Positions 10,144-19,751 of a stretch of 64,000 nucleotides of DNA are shown one piece after another. A program made the position numbers and the translations under genes. The stretch lies in the NCBI GenBank assembly GCA_020638065.1, contig JACKJG010000015.1, forward strand, positions 8,754 through 72,753. The letters are read 5' to 3'. Source of the DNA: Hyphomicrobiaceae bacterium. GTDB taxonomy: Bacteria; Pseudomonadota; Alphaproteobacteria; Rhizobiales; Devosiaceae. The notes under the pieces are model-generated. The model saw nothing but the letters and a program-made list of their open reading frames with translations, was not told the origin of the DNA and did not search any database. Position 1 is the stretch's first letter. The number at the start of each line of letters is the position of its first letter.

Positions 10144-12600
10144 ATGAGCGATCCACAACCCAATCCTTCACCGTCGGAATATGGCGCGGATTCCATCAAG
10201 GTTCTCAAGGGGTTGGACGCGGTGCGCAAGCGCCCCGGGATGTATATCGGCGACACCGACGACGGTTCGGGCCTGCACCACATGGTCTATGAGGTGGTCG
10301 ACAACGCCATTGACGAGGCTTTGGCGGGTCACGCGGACCTTGTCACCGTCATTTTGAACGCCGACGGCTCGGTCACCGTGATCGACAATGGCCGCGGCAT
10401 TCCGACTGACCTGCACAAGGATGAGGGGGTTTCGGCCGCCGAAGTCATCATGACCCAGCTGCATGCTGGCGGCAAATTTGACCAGAATTCCTACAAGGTT
10501 TCCGGCGGCCTGCATGGCGTGGGCGTGTCCGTTGTCAATGCCTTGTCGCTCTGGCTGAAACTGAGGATCCGCCTCAAAGGCAAGATCCACGAGATGAGTT
10601 TCACCCATGGCGTGGCCGATGCGCCGCTCAAGGTCACCGGCGAATACACGCCCGACAAGCAGCCGGGAACCTATGAAGGCCGTTCGGGCACCGAGGTCAC
10701 CTTCATGCCCTCGCCCGAAACCTTCTCCATGGTCGAGTTCGATTTCGCGACGCTCGAACACCGGCTGCGCGAGCTGGCATTCCTCAATTCAGGCGTGCGC
10801 ATTCTGCTCAACGATTTGCGTCCCGCCGAGCCGGTTTCGGCCGAGCTCTTCTATGAGGGCGGGCTCGAAGCGTTCGTGCGATTTCTCGATCGCACCCGCA
10901 ACGCGCTGATCGCAGATCCGGTCAGTTTCAGTGTCGAGAAAGACGGGCTGACGGTCGATTGTGCCATGTGGTGGAACGACAGCTACCACGAGAACGTGCT
11001 CTGCTTTACCAACAACATTCCTCAGCGCGACGGCGGCACCCATCTGGCCGGTTTCCGCGCGGCCCTGACGCGGCAGATCACCTCCTATGCCGATGAGAGC
11101 GGCATCACCAAGAAGGAGAAGGTGCAGTTGACCGGCGACGATTGCCGCGAAGGCCTGACGGCGGTTCTTTCGGTCAAGGTGCCCGACCCGAAATTCTCGT
11201 CCCAGACCAAGGACAAGCTGGTTTCCTCCGAGGTGCGGCCGGTTGTGGAAAGCTCGGTCAACGAGAAGCTTTCCGAATGGCTCGAAGAACACCCGACCGA
11301 AGCGCGCATAATCGCATCCAAGGTGGCCGAGGCCGCGGCGGCCCGCATGGCGGCACGCAAGGCGCGCGAGCTGACGCGCCGCAAATCGGCGCTCGACATT
11401 TCCTCCCTGCCCGGCAAGCTGGCCGATTGTCAGGAACGCGATCCGGCCAAGTCCGAAGTGTTTCTGGTCGAGGGCGACAGCGCCGGCGGGTCGGCCAAAC
11501 AGGGCCGCGACCGCGCTACCCAGGCCGTTCTGCCCCTGCGCGGCAAGATCCTCAATGTGGAACGCGCCCGCTTTGATCGCATGCTGAGTTCGGAACAGGT
11601 GGGCACGCTGATCACGGCGCTTGGCACCGGTATCGGGCGCGAGGAATTCGATATCGAGAAATTGCGCTACCACAAGATCATCATCATGACCGATGCGGAC
11701 GTGGATGGCGCACATATCCGCACACTGTTGCTGACCTTCTTCTTCCGGCAGATGCCGGAGATCATCGAGCGCGGTCACCTCTATATCGCCCAGCCACCGC
11801 TGTACAAAATCAAGCGTGGCCAGTCCGAGCAATATCTCAAAGACGAGCGGGCGCTCGAAGATTACCTGCTGAGAAGCGGGTCGGACGACGCGGTGCTGGT
11901 GACGGCTGCCGGCATGACCCATGCCGGCGAAGATCTGCGCGATCTGGCCGACAAGGCGCGCGCGTTCGTGCACACGGTTCAAAGCCTCAACACCCGCTAC
12001 AATCGCACCGTCATCGAACAGGCGGCAATAGTCGGCGCGCTGGATGTCGAGGCCATGCGCGATGCAGATCGGGCGCCCAGACTAGCCGCAGCGCTGGCCG
12101 AACGGCTCGACCTTCTGGCCGACGAAGTCGAGCGCGGCTGGCAGGGTGCCGCGGACGGATCGGACGGGCTGCGGGTCTGGCGGACGGTACGCGGCGTCGA
12201 GGAAGCCCATCAGCTCGACATCAATCTCATCGCATCGGGCGAAATCAGGCGGATCAATCAGCTGGCGGGCCAGTTCGGCGAACTTTATGCCGATGTCGCT
12301 ACTCTGAGACGCAAGGATGTCGAGACCCCGATCCACGGGCCCTTCTCGCTGTTCGAGGCCATCAGCAGCACCGGGCGCAAAGGCATTTCACTGCAGCGCT
12401 ACAAAGGGCTGGGCGAGATGAATGCCGAGCAATTGTGGGAGACGACGCTCGACCCCAATGTGCGCACCCTGTTGCAGGTTCAGGTGAAGGAATCGGGAGC
12501 CGCTGACGAGATTTTCTCCCAGCTCATGGGCGATCTGGTCGAACCCCGCCGCGACTTCATTCAGGACAACGCCCTCAACGTCGCCAATCTGGACGTTTAG
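10144..12600 (+). CDS. gyrB: DNA gyrase subunit B
   Basis: An 818-residue ATPase subunit of DNA gyrase, which introduces negative supercoils. The GHKL ATPase domain has the DNAIDEAL motif, the GRGIPTD loop and GGLHGVGVSVVNALS. The Toprim domain has EGDSAGGSA (Glu443) and DADVDGAHI. The C-terminal end LMGDLVEPRRDFI is typical of GyrB rather than ParE. A run of residues near 575-680 between the Toprim domain and the tail is somewhat expanded, as in many alphaproteobacteria. It stands alone, 103 bases after truB, without gyrA, recF or dnaN nearby. Confidence 0.96.
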   Translation: MSDPQPNPSPSEYGADSIKVLKGLDAVRKRPGMYIGDTDDGSGLHHMVYEVVDNAIDEALAGHADLVTVILNADGSVTVIDNGRGIPTDLHKDEGVSAAEVIMTQLHAGGKFDQNSYKVSGGLHGVGVSVVNALSLWLKLRIRLKGKIHEMSFTHGVADAPLKVTGEYTPDKQPGTYEGRSGTEVTFMPSPETFSMVEFDFATLEHRLRELAFLNSGVRILLNDLRPAEPVSAELFYEGGLEAFVRFLDRTRNALIADPVSFSVEKDGLTVDCAMWWNDSYHENVLCFTNNIPQRDGGTHLAGFRAALTRQITSYADESGITKKEKVQLTGDDCREGLTAVLSVKVPDPKFSSQTKDKLVSSEVRPVVESSVNEKLSEWLEEHPTEARIIASKVAEAAAARMAARKARELTRRKSALDISSLPGKLADCQERDPAKSEVFLVEGDSAGGSAKQGRDRATQAVLPLRGKILNVERARFDRMLSSEQVGTLITALGTGIGREEFDIEKLRYHKIIIMTDADVDGAHIRTLLLTFFFRQMPEIIERGHLYIAQPPLYKIKRGQSEQYLKDERALEDYLLRSGSDDAVLVTAAGMTHAGEDLRDLADKARAFVHTVQSLNTRYNRTVIEQAAIVGALDVEAMRDADRAPRLAAALAERLDLLADEVERGWQGAADGSDGLRVWRTVRGVEEAHQLDINLIASGEIRRINQLAGQFGELYADVATLRRKDVETPIHGPFSLFEAISSTGRKGISLQRYKGLGEMNAEQLWETTLDPNVRTLLQVQVKESGAADEIFSQLMGDLVEPRRDFIQDNALNVANLDV

Positions 12601-12717
12601 GTTTTTCGGTTATTGTCGCGACGTCACCCCAGCACTTAGACCCTAGGGGCCGCTGACAGCTTTTGGCAGTCGGAAGTCGTACGAGCGACCGGACAAATCG
12701 ATTGCCCGGAGCGCCAA

Positions 12718-13338
12718 ATGCCAATTGCCGACAATGTTTTCGAATTGCGCGACTATACCCTTCGTACCGGGCAAAGGGACGTGCTGATCGATCTGTTCGA
12801 GGCACAGTTCATCGAACCGCAAAACGCGCTTGGGGCACATGTCCGGGCGCTGTTTCGCGATATTGACCGGCCGGATCATTTCGTCTGGATCCGCAGCTTT
12901 GCTGATATGCAGACCCGATTGGCTGCACTCGAAGGCTTTTATGGCGGGCAAGTCTGGGCAACGCACGGAGCGGCTGCGAACGCGACCATGATCGATTCCG
13001 ACGACGTGCACCTTCTGCAGGCTGTGGATCAGGCGTTTCCGGCGCGCCGGCGCTGCGATGGCGCTTTCTTCCAGCTCGACATCCTGCCGGAGGTTTCTGA
13101 AGCTGAATTGGAAAAGGCAATTCTTGGCCGGAAAGAAGTGGTAGGCGCCTTTCGCACCCTCGCGGCCGAAAACAATTTTCCAAGACTGCCGGTTCATTCA
13201 CACAAGGTTGGCGTTATGCTCAGAATTGCGGTTACTTCGGCCGGCTGCGCGGCCATGGCCGGCCTGCTCAAACCGCTTGCGACGCGGCGCCTGCTTCCGA
13301 CCCTTCATTCGCCGCTGCAGCTTGGCGAGGAGATGTGA
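12718..13338 (+). CDS. NIPSNAP family protein
   Basis: A 206-residue protein whose first 100 residues fit the NIPSNAP ferredoxin-like alpha/beta-barrel fold (ELRDYTLRTGQRDVLIDLFE, then FVWIRSF and DMQTRLAALEGFYGGQVW). The ANATMIDSDDVHLL block follows. The C-terminal half is less conserved and may form a second copy of the domain. No signal peptide. The biochemical role of bacterial NIPSNAP proteins is unclear. It stands between gyrB and a methyltransferase gene in the same direction. Confidence 0.8.
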   Translation: MPIADNVFELRDYTLRTGQRDVLIDLFEAQFIEPQNALGAHVRALFRDIDRPDHFVWIRSFADMQTRLAALEGFYGGQVWATHGAAANATMIDSDDVHLLQAVDQAFPARRRCDGAFFQLDILPEVSEAELEKAILGRKEVVGAFRTLAAENNFPRLPVHSHKVGVMLRIAVTSAGCAAMAGLLKPLATRRLLPTLHSPLQLGEEM

Positions 13339-13487
13339 CGACCCGGCGGTTTCGTCGCAACCTGCGCTGATCGTGTTCCCCTAGACCTCGGGATTTCCAT
13401 CGGCCTGTTGCCATGCAGCACTATGGGTGCGCTCCGCGGCGGGCTATGTCCAGCGCAGTGCGGAGGGGCAGGAAGAGGGGCAAGCAC

Positions 13488-14228
13488 ATGGAATTTGCGG
13501 CAGATACATTCGGCAAGCTCAATGCTGAGGATTATGACGCGCTGAACGATCCCGGCACGACGAATGAGAGCACGGCTTTTCTGGCCGAACTCTATGGATC
13601 CGGTTCGCGTGTTCTCGAACTGGCGATCGGCTCGGGGCGCATGGCGCTGCCGCTTGTCCAAAAAGGCATCTCGATTTCCGGCATCGAAGGTTCCGAGGCG
13701 ATGGTGGACCTGCTGCGTGCCAAGCCGGGCGGGCGGGACATCGGGATTGAAGTCGGAGACATGGCCGCTGCGGACGGTTATCAAATCGACGGGCCGTTCG
13801 ATCACGCCTTTCTCGTGTTCAACACGCTATTCAATCTCACGACGCAGGCAGCGCAGGTGCAATGCTTTAGGAATGTCGCCGCCAAGCTGAACCCGGGTGG
13901 CACGTTCCTCATCGAAACATTCGTTCCGGACCTGTCGTCGTTCAAAAACTTTCAACACCTAACCACCAAACGCCTGGACATGGGGTTCGTGTGGCTGGAG
14001 GCGGCCGTGCACGACCCACTTGCGCAAAGGCTCGACATGCAACGGGTCCGCATACTGCCTGATGGGGTCAAACTGGTGCCGCTGCAAATGCGTTATGCGT
14101 TTCCGCCTGAAATCGATCTGATGGCGCAACTGGCCGGTTTCAATCTTGCTTCCCGTTGGGGCGGCTGGAACCGGGAACCGTTTGATCGCGACAGCAAAAT
14201 GCATGTTTCGCTCTATCGGCTTCGCTAG
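13488..14228 (+). CDS. Class I SAM-dependent methyltransferase
   Basis: A 246-residue methyltransferase of unknown substrate. The SAM-binding motif I is VLELAIGSGR (about residues 42-51), the acidic motif II is ISGIEGS, and a post-motif with ETFVPDL follows. An in-frame ATG at 13413 would give a longer product, but ATG 13488 is preferred because a purine-rich GGAAGAGGGG lies just upstream and the family homology starts there. The product resembles Methyltransf_25/11-type small-molecule enzymes. Confidence 0.85.
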   Translation: MEFAADTFGKLNAEDYDALNDPGTTNESTAFLAELYGSGSRVLELAIGSGRMALPLVQKGISISGIEGSEAMVDLLRAKPGGRDIGIEVGDMAAADGYQIDGPFDHAFLVFNTLFNLTTQAAQVQCFRNVAAKLNPGGTFLIETFVPDLSSFKNFQHLTTKRLDMGFVWLEAAVHDPLAQRLDMQRVRILPDGVKLVPLQMRYAFPPEIDLMAQLAGFNLASRWGGWNREPFDRDSKMHVSLYRLR

Positions 14229-14255
14229 ACGCCCCGGCATTGCGTCCGCGCCTCG

Positions 14256-14945
14256 TTACCAAACAAACGGCACCAGCTTTTTGGTCTTGGCGGCATAATC
14301 GGTGTATTGCTCGCCGTAATGTTCGGCCAAGTGCTTGTCGAGCGCCGGGATGCCCGAGAAAACGAAGAAGCTCAGCAGAACGAGCGGGATCAGTCCACCC
14401 CAGATCTGATGCGCCACGAAGGCATAGCCGGCAACCCACAGCACATCGCCAAGATAATTGACGTGTTGCGACCAGGCGAAAAGGCCACCGGTGAATAGCC
14501 GGCCCTTGCTCATCGGGTCGCGCTTGAAGGCATAGCGCTGCGCTTCGCCGATCGTGTTCAGGGCGCCGCCGATCAAGAAAAGGGCTATTCCGAGACCGTC
14601 CCACAGGTCGAGCGGTCCCTGTGCCGGCAGGGCAAGCACCGGAAACACCAGCAGATACAAAAAGAACGCGACGGGTACCGAGATCAGCTCAGCGACATGG
14701 ACCTCGCGCTTGAGAAAGACAAACATCATCAGGCTGAAACGAGCGAGCGTAACCAGATTGAACATGATCAGCACCACGCGCCGGGCCACGACATGGTCGG
14801 CAACAGGCCAGCCGAACCAGCCAGCCACGACGGGCTCGAGCGATCCGAACATGATTAAGGCTGCCAGAGTGATGAACGCGAGTTCTGTACTTGTGATGAA
14901 CCATTTGCGCCCGAGCGACGCGGAGGTTTTGCTATAGATGTCCAT
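14256..14945 (-). CDS. DUF1295/isoprenylcysteine methyltransferase-like membrane protein
   Basis: A 229-residue integral membrane protein with about six membrane segments. The C-terminal third carries the family's H-x-NYLGD-x-LW signature (WSQHVNYLGDVLWVAG) followed by LDKHLAEHYGEQYTDY. This resembles the DUF1295/steroid 5-alpha-reductase-like and isoprenylcysteine methyltransferase superfamily. The substrate is unknown. It is the last of three leftward genes with a TetR regulator and a DoxX-like protein and is likely under the same operator. Confidence 0.75.
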   Translation of the reverse strand: MDIYSKTSASLGRKWFITSTELAFITLAALIMFGSLEPVVAGWFGWPVADHVVARRVVLIMFNLVTLARFSLMMFVFLKREVHVAELISVPVAFFLYLLVFPVLALPAQGPLDLWDGLGIALFLIGGALNTIGEAQRYAFKRDPMSKGRLFTGGLFAWSQHVNYLGDVLWVAGYAFVAHQIWGGLIPLVLLSFFVFSGIPALDKHLAEHYGEQYTDYAAKTKKLVPFVW

Positions 14946-14959
14946 TATTGGGTCCTTGG

Positions 14960-15478
14960 TCAGTTGAGAGACAGCCCGGCCACCGCGGCGAGATAGAGGG
15001 CGCCCTCCTGCTCGGCGATGAATCGCCGGGCTTCGGCTGTGGCCTGTTCGGCCGTGGCGCCTTCCTGCTCCAGCGCTTCTGCCAGCGCCGAAATGGCACG
15101 GCGATAGACGAGATTGATCTCGTCGCTGAATCGGGGGAGCCGGGACAGCGAGTCGAAGAAGAGCGCGTAATAGCGGGTCAGATCGGCCTCGACGGCCTCG
15201 CCCGACGCCACCAGTTGCCGATAGAAATCCAGAATTGCCTGTTTCTGTTCTGTCGACGGCAGCCGGGCTTGGGCGTCCCAGTCCATTTGGTCGAAGGGCG
15301 ACGGGAAAAAGGTAGCGATCACCTCTTCATAAAGCACCTGCTTGGACGTGAAGTGATGATAAAAGGCACCCTTGGAGAGGCCGGTCGCAGCCAGAATCTC
15401 GTTGATCCCTGTTCCGTCAAAGCCGTGCGCCAGGAACAGTTGGAACCCGGTCTGCAAGAGTGCGTCACGCCCACTCAT
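14960..15478 (-). CDS. TetR/AcrR family transcriptional regulator
   Basis: A 172-residue one-component repressor. The N-terminal helix-turn-helix (about residues 5-50) shows the family pattern G-x-NEILAATGLSKGAFYHHFTSKQ. The C-terminal ligand-binding domain is all helical. Its start overlaps the stop of the DoxX-like gene by 4 bases, so the two are translationally coupled. A perfect 14-bp palindrome inside the promoter of this operon is the likely binding site, implying autorepression relieved by an unknown ligand. Confidence 0.92.
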   Translation of the reverse strand: MSGRDALLQTGFQLFLAHGFDGTGINEILAATGLSKGAFYHHFTSKQVLYEEVIATFFPSPFDQMDWDAQARLPSTEQKQAILDFYRQLVASGEAVEADLTRYYALFFDSLSRLPRFSDEINLVYRRAISALAEALEQEGATAEQATAEARRFIAEQEGALYLAAVAGLSLN

Positions 15479-15957
15479 CGGGTCAGGTCCTTTTTAGGCC
15501 CAATCAGCGCGATGGCGATGGCCAGCATCAGCAATCCGTCGGTCAGAATGATTTCGGGAAAGGCGCGGTGCAAAAGCGTGACGTAGACCAGCATCAGCAC
15601 CACCTGTCCGATAGCGGCCATTGTTGCGATCGGCAGCGCCAGAATTTCAGTCACGCCGGTGACGAACATGAAGGAGGTGGCGATCAAAAGCGCAGGCAGG
15701 TGATGGGACGCGATCAGCGCCGAAATGCCATCCATCCGCGTTTGCTTGTTCGCCTCCGCCATGGCGGCAAAGATTTGCGGGATGTTTTCACCAAGCCCGA
15801 ACGTGTTGATGATGGCAGACAGAACGAAGGCCAGTCCGACGAAACGCAAAAGCCACTCGCGCCAGCGGGTGTGACGCCTGCCCCGCAAAGCAAATGATCC
15901 GGACGTCAAATCCCGGTCCGCGCCGGTAACGCTCCTGCCCAAGATCGTCTTTTCCAT
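15475..15957 (-). CDS. DoxX-like membrane protein
   Basis: A 160-residue inner-membrane protein. After a basic cytoplasmic N-terminus (about 35 residues) there are four predicted membrane segments, in the general pattern of DoxX/DUF-type four-helix proteins. Function unknown. It is the first gene of the TetR-controlled operon; the tetR-like gene overlaps its end by 4 bases. Confidence 0.65.
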   Translation of the reverse strand: MEKTILGRSVTGADRDLTSGSFALRGRRHTRWREWLLRFVGLAFVLSAIINTFGLGENIPQIFAAMAEANKQTRMDGISALIASHHLPALLIATSFMFVTGVTEILALPIATMAAIGQVVLMLVYVTLLHRAFPEIILTDGLLMLAIAIALIGPKKDLTR

Positions 15958-15998
15958 CGTCTCGCCTTTGACCGATCCAAACTCAGCTCTTCAATATA

Positions 15999-16039
15999 CA
16001 GACAGACCGGTCTGTATGCCGGAGTAAAGCAAGTGTCAA
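15999..16039 (-). promoter_or_regulatory. TetR operator embedded in the operon promoter
   Basis: ACAGACC-GGTCTGT (16002-16015) is a perfect 14-bp palindrome that extends with one mismatch to 20 bp (15999-16018). On the minus strand TTGACA (complement of 16034-16039) and TACAGA (complement of 16011-16016) are 17 bases apart. The palindrome covers the -10 element, about 45 bases before the start of the DoxX-like gene. A bound TetR dimer would block this promoter. Confidence 0.8.
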
Positions 16040-16227
16040 GAGGTGGAAGGAACGTGATCCCATTTGCTGTCCGAGTGCCGGCGGGTCCCGGCGGCGTATC
16101 GCCTGCCGGTCATAAAGGGTTAACGACCCATAAACCGGCCACATTTATGCTTATTGAAGCCCCGGCTGCCCGCCTGCCTGAACGCGCGGGCCGCCTGCCT
16201 TTTCTCCAACCGTTTGCTGCCGCGCTC

Positions 16228-18315
16228 ATGGACCTCAAACTTTCCGATGACGATCGAATTGGCGGAACCGGCAAACGGTCCAAAAGCGCCAAGCGCGGCA
16301 CGGCAAAGAAGAATACGCGCAGCCAGAAGGCCGAAACCAGAAAGAAGAGCACGTCGCGCCGGGCTTTCGGGCGGTCCAAGGCCAAGAAACCGCTAACCTT
16401 CTGGCGCGGGGTATGGGCGCTTTTCTATTGGGGCATGGTCATCGTCATGTGGGTGGGGATCGGCGTGGCGGGCATCGTTGCCTATTACGCCCTGCAACTG
16501 CCCTCGTCGGACAGTTGGGCGGTGCCGGAACGGCCCGCCAACATAAGGATCGTGGCCGCGAACGGGCAATTGATCTCCAATCGCGGCAAGATGGGGGGTG
16601 AAGCGGTCGCCCTGCACGAATTGCCTGAATATGTGCCGGCCGCCTTCGTCGCCATCGAGGACCGGCGCTTCTTCCAGCATTTCGGACTCGATCCGATCGG
16701 CATTCTGGGCGCCATGCGCATCAACATTTCGCAAGGGCGCATGCCGCTTTCCGGCAACGGCGGCTCGACCATCACTCAGCAGGTCGCCAAGAACCTGTTT
16801 TTGACGCCGGACCAGACCATCGGCCGCAAGATCCAGGAAGCGGTGCTCGCGGTCTGGCTCGAACAGACCTATTCGAAGCAGGAAATCCTCGAACTTTACA
16901 TCAACCGCATGTATTTCGGCGCGGGCGCCTATGGCATCGAGGCGGCGGCCCAGCGCTATTTCGGCAAGTCGGCGCGCAATTTGAGCCTCGGCGAAGCCGC
17001 CATCCTTGCCGGTGTGCTCAAGGCGCCGTCGGCCCTGTCACCGGACACCCACCCCGATGCGGCGGCGGAACGCGCGCGGCTGGTTCTCAGGGCCATGGCC
17101 GACGAGGGTTACATTTCCGATGCCGAGGCTGATGCCGCGGCCATCGATCCGAACAAGCGCATTCGCACCCGGGTGGCCGGCGCAGAATATTACGTGGCCG
17201 ACTGGGTCGAATCGCTGATGAATTCCTATATCGGCGACGTCAATCAGGACGTGATCGTGACAACGACGATTGACTGGAACCTGCAAAAGGAAGCCGAGTT
17301 CGCGGTCCGAGAAGTGGTCGGGCAGAACGGCGAGGAGCGCCATTTCTCGCAGGGCGCATTGGTGTCGATGACCACCGATGGTGCGGTCAAAGCGATTGTC
17401 GGCGGCGTCGACTATTCGGACAGCCAGTATAACCGCGCCGTTACCGCGCGCCGCCAGCCCGGATCGAGCTTCAAGCCGTTCGTCTATCTTGCTGGCCTCG
17501 AAGCGGGGCTGACGCCGGACACCAAGGTGCTCGACGCGCCATTCGATATCGATGGCTGGGCACCGAAGAACTACAATGACCGCTATGCCGGCGAGGTCAC
17601 GTTGCGCACCGGGCTCGCCTATTCGCTCAATACCGTCGCCGGGCGGCTGATCCTCAGCGTGGGGCCGGAAAAAGTGATCGAAATCGCCCACCGGCTCGGC
17701 ATCTCGACTCAGATCGATCCGGTTCCCTCCATCGCGCTGGGGACGGCCGGGGTTTCGCTGCTGGAACTGACCGGGGCCTACACGCCTTTCGCCAATGGCG
17801 GCGTCGGCGTCATTCCGCATGTCATCACCCGGATCGAAACCGCCGAGGGGCAGGTGCTCTATCAGAATATTCCGGCCGGACCCGGCCAGGTCATCGCGCC
17901 GCAATATGTGGGCATGATGAATGACATGCTGTCCGAAGCGGTCGAGATCGGCACCGGCAAAGCTGCCAAATTGCCGGGCTGGCAGGTCGCGGGCAAGACC
18001 GGCACCACCCAGGAGAACCGCGACGCGGTTTTCGTCGGCTATTCGGCGCGGCTGGTCACCGGCGTCTGGGTCGGCAATGACGACAACAGCCCGATGAGCG
18101 GTGTCGGTGGTGGGTCCTTCCCGGCCGAAATCTGGACCATGTACATGCAAAAGGCGCATGAGGGATTGACGCCGGCAGCCCTGCCCAATGTCGATTTCGT
18201 GCCCGGTCAGAATCCGGCCAACGATAATGGCCAGCAACAGCAGACCAGCCAGCAACAGGGCGACCGTCCCCGCACCCTTGTCGATCTGATCAATCAGCTT
18301 TTCGGCAATCAATAG
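16228..18315 (+). CDS. Class A penicillin-binding protein (PBP1A-type)
   Basis: A bifunctional peptidoglycan synthase of about 695 residues anchored in the inner membrane. A basic Lys/Ser/Arg-rich cytoplasmic tail (about 1-60) precedes one membrane helix (about 72-98). The GT51 glycosyltransferase domain has EDRRFFQHFG and GGSTITQQ. The transpeptidase domain has PGSSFKPF with Ser413 of the SxxK motif, SLN in YSLNTVAG, and KTG at 590-592. The C-terminus is a Gln-rich tail. The frame extends upstream to 16033, but ATG 16228 fits the family better; ATG 16147 is another option. No other cell-wall genes adjoin. Confidence 0.92.
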   Translation: MDLKLSDDDRIGGTGKRSKSAKRGTAKKNTRSQKAETRKKSTSRRAFGRSKAKKPLTFWRGVWALFYWGMVIVMWVGIGVAGIVAYYALQLPSSDSWAVPERPANIRIVAANGQLISNRGKMGGEAVALHELPEYVPAAFVAIEDRRFFQHFGLDPIGILGAMRINISQGRMPLSGNGGSTITQQVAKNLFLTPDQTIGRKIQEAVLAVWLEQTYSKQEILELYINRMYFGAGAYGIEAAAQRYFGKSARNLSLGEAAILAGVLKAPSALSPDTHPDAAAERARLVLRAMADEGYISDAEADAAAIDPNKRIRTRVAGAEYYVADWVESLMNSYIGDVNQDVIVTTTIDWNLQKEAEFAVREVVGQNGEERHFSQGALVSMTTDGAVKAIVGGVDYSDSQYNRAVTARRQPGSSFKPFVYLAGLEAGLTPDTKVLDAPFDIDGWAPKNYNDRYAGEVTLRTGLAYSLNTVAGRLILSVGPEKVIEIAHRLGISTQIDPVPSIALGTAGVSLLELTGAYTPFANGGVGVIPHVITRIETAEGQVLYQNIPAGPGQVIAPQYVGMMNDMLSEAVEIGTGKAAKLPGWQVAGKTGTTQENRDAVFVGYSARLVTGVWVGNDDNSPMSGVGGGSFPAEIWTMYMQKAHEGLTPAALPNVDFVPGQNPANDNGQQQQTSQQQGDRPRTLVDLINQLFGNQ

Positions 18316-18462
18316 CGGCAATTCGCCTGCGCGGCGTTCGGTCGGCCTGATCTGGGGCGCCGCCCGTGTCGAGCCAAAGTGAAACTCGCCTCGGACGCTC
18401 GACAATCCGGAGCCGGCTGGATATGAGGCGGGCCAGGTCAACCAGCGCTTGTTAGCAGCCCA

Positions 18463-19683
18463 ATGTCCGAGAGTTCACATCCCCAATTGCGGCGAGCGCT
18501 TGGTCTGCCCCTGCTCACCCTTTACGGACTTGGCGTCACGGTGGGCGCGGGAATTTATGTCCTGGTGGGCGCCACCGCCGCCGAGGCAGGCACCTATGCG
18601 CCCGTCGCCTTCATTGTGGCCGCGATTGCCGTTGCCTTTACCGGGCTCACCTATTGCGAACTTTCGACGCGCTTTCCCGTCAGCGCGGGTGAAGCGGCTT
18701 ACGTCGAGGCCGGGTTTCACTGGCCAACGCTGTCTCTTATTGTGGGTTTGATGGTTGCACTATCCGGTGTGGTTTCCGCCGCTGCGGTCACGATCGGTGC
18801 CGCCTCCTATCTTCAGGCATTTCTGGCTCTGCCTCTGCCGGTCCTGACGATTTCAATCGTTCTGGCCATGGGCTTGATCGCCTATTGGGGCATCGCCCAA
18901 TCGGTTAGCCTTGCGGCCCTGATCACGCTGGTCGAGCTGGGCGGTCTCGTGTTCGTCATCCTCTGGGGCTTCGGCACGTCCACACCGGACGTGGCAGACT
19001 TCGCGGGCCTGATCCCGCCGCTCGAAGCCGGGCCATGGCTCGGGATCGGCGCAGCTTCCCTGCTCGCCTTTTTCGCCTTTGTGGGGTTCGAGGACATGGC
19101 CAACGTGGCCGAAGAGGTGAAGGACCCGACCCGCACCATGCCGCGGGCCGTGCTCCTGACTTTGGGGCTCTCCACGCTGCTTTATGTGCTCGCCACCGTC
19201 GCCGTGATGTTCAGTGTTCCGATTGACGAGTTGAGCGGCTCGGAAGCCCCGCTCATTCTTGTGTTTTCCAATGCCCCGCAATGGGTCCGCGATCTTTTTG
19301 CCGCCATCGCCGTGGTCGCAACGGTCAACGGTATTCTGGTTCAGATCATCATGGCCTCGCGGGTCATATACGGGCTGGCGTCACGCCGGCAATTGCCACA
19401 TTTTCTGGCTTCCGTTTCCCCGCGTACGCAAACGCCCGGTCCCGCGACCGTGCTGATTGTTCTGGCGATCATCGTCCTCAGCCAGAGCCTGCCTATCGCG
19501 GCGCTGGCGGAACACACATCGCAAATCGTTCTCAGCGTCTTCGTTCTGGTCAATATCGCACTGATCCGCATCAAGCGCACCGAGACGGATGGGACAATGG
19601 CGACCGGTTTCCGCGTTCCGGCGGTAATTCCAATGCTCGGGGTTCTGACCAGCCTGCTCCTGCTGGCCTCATCGTTCCTGTGA
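18463..19683 (+). CDS. APC family amino acid permease
   Basis: A 406-residue inner-membrane transporter with about 11-12 membrane segments. The N-terminus has the APC signature GLGVTVGAGIYVLVG (helix 1 substrate loop) and an intracellular FFAFVGFEDMANVAEEVKDPTRTMPRA segment typical of amino acid/polyamine permeases. The substrate cannot be decided from sequence. It is shorter at the C-terminus than classical 12-helix members. It stands alone between the PBP gene and the LuxR pseudogene. Confidence 0.88.
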   Translation: MSESSHPQLRRALGLPLLTLYGLGVTVGAGIYVLVGATAAEAGTYAPVAFIVAAIAVAFTGLTYCELSTRFPVSAGEAAYVEAGFHWPTLSLIVGLMVALSGVVSAAAVTIGAASYLQAFLALPLPVLTISIVLAMGLIAYWGIAQSVSLAALITLVELGGLVFVILWGFGTSTPDVADFAGLIPPLEAGPWLGIGAASLLAFFAFVGFEDMANVAEEVKDPTRTMPRAVLLTLGLSTLLYVLATVAVMFSVPIDELSGSEAPLILVFSNAPQWVRDLFAAIAVVATVNGILVQIIMASRVIYGLASRRQLPHFLASVSPRTQTPGPATVLIVLAIIVLSQSLPIAALAEHTSQIVLSVFVLVNIALIRIKRTETDGTMATGFRVPAVIPMLGVLTSLLLLASSFL

Positions 19684-19751
19684 CCCCAAAAAAAGCACGC
19701 CTTTGAAACCAGGCGCATGGTGTCGCGACCGCCGGCCTTCGCCTTTTGGCG

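Noticed and set aside
10789..11982. 397-residue frame on the minus strand opposite gyrB
   Set aside because: Shadow of gyrB; no start signal or family match.
17038..18441. 467-residue frame opposite the PBP gene
   Set aside because: Shadow of the conserved transpeptidase coding sequence; His/Arg/Asp-rich with no recognisable domain.
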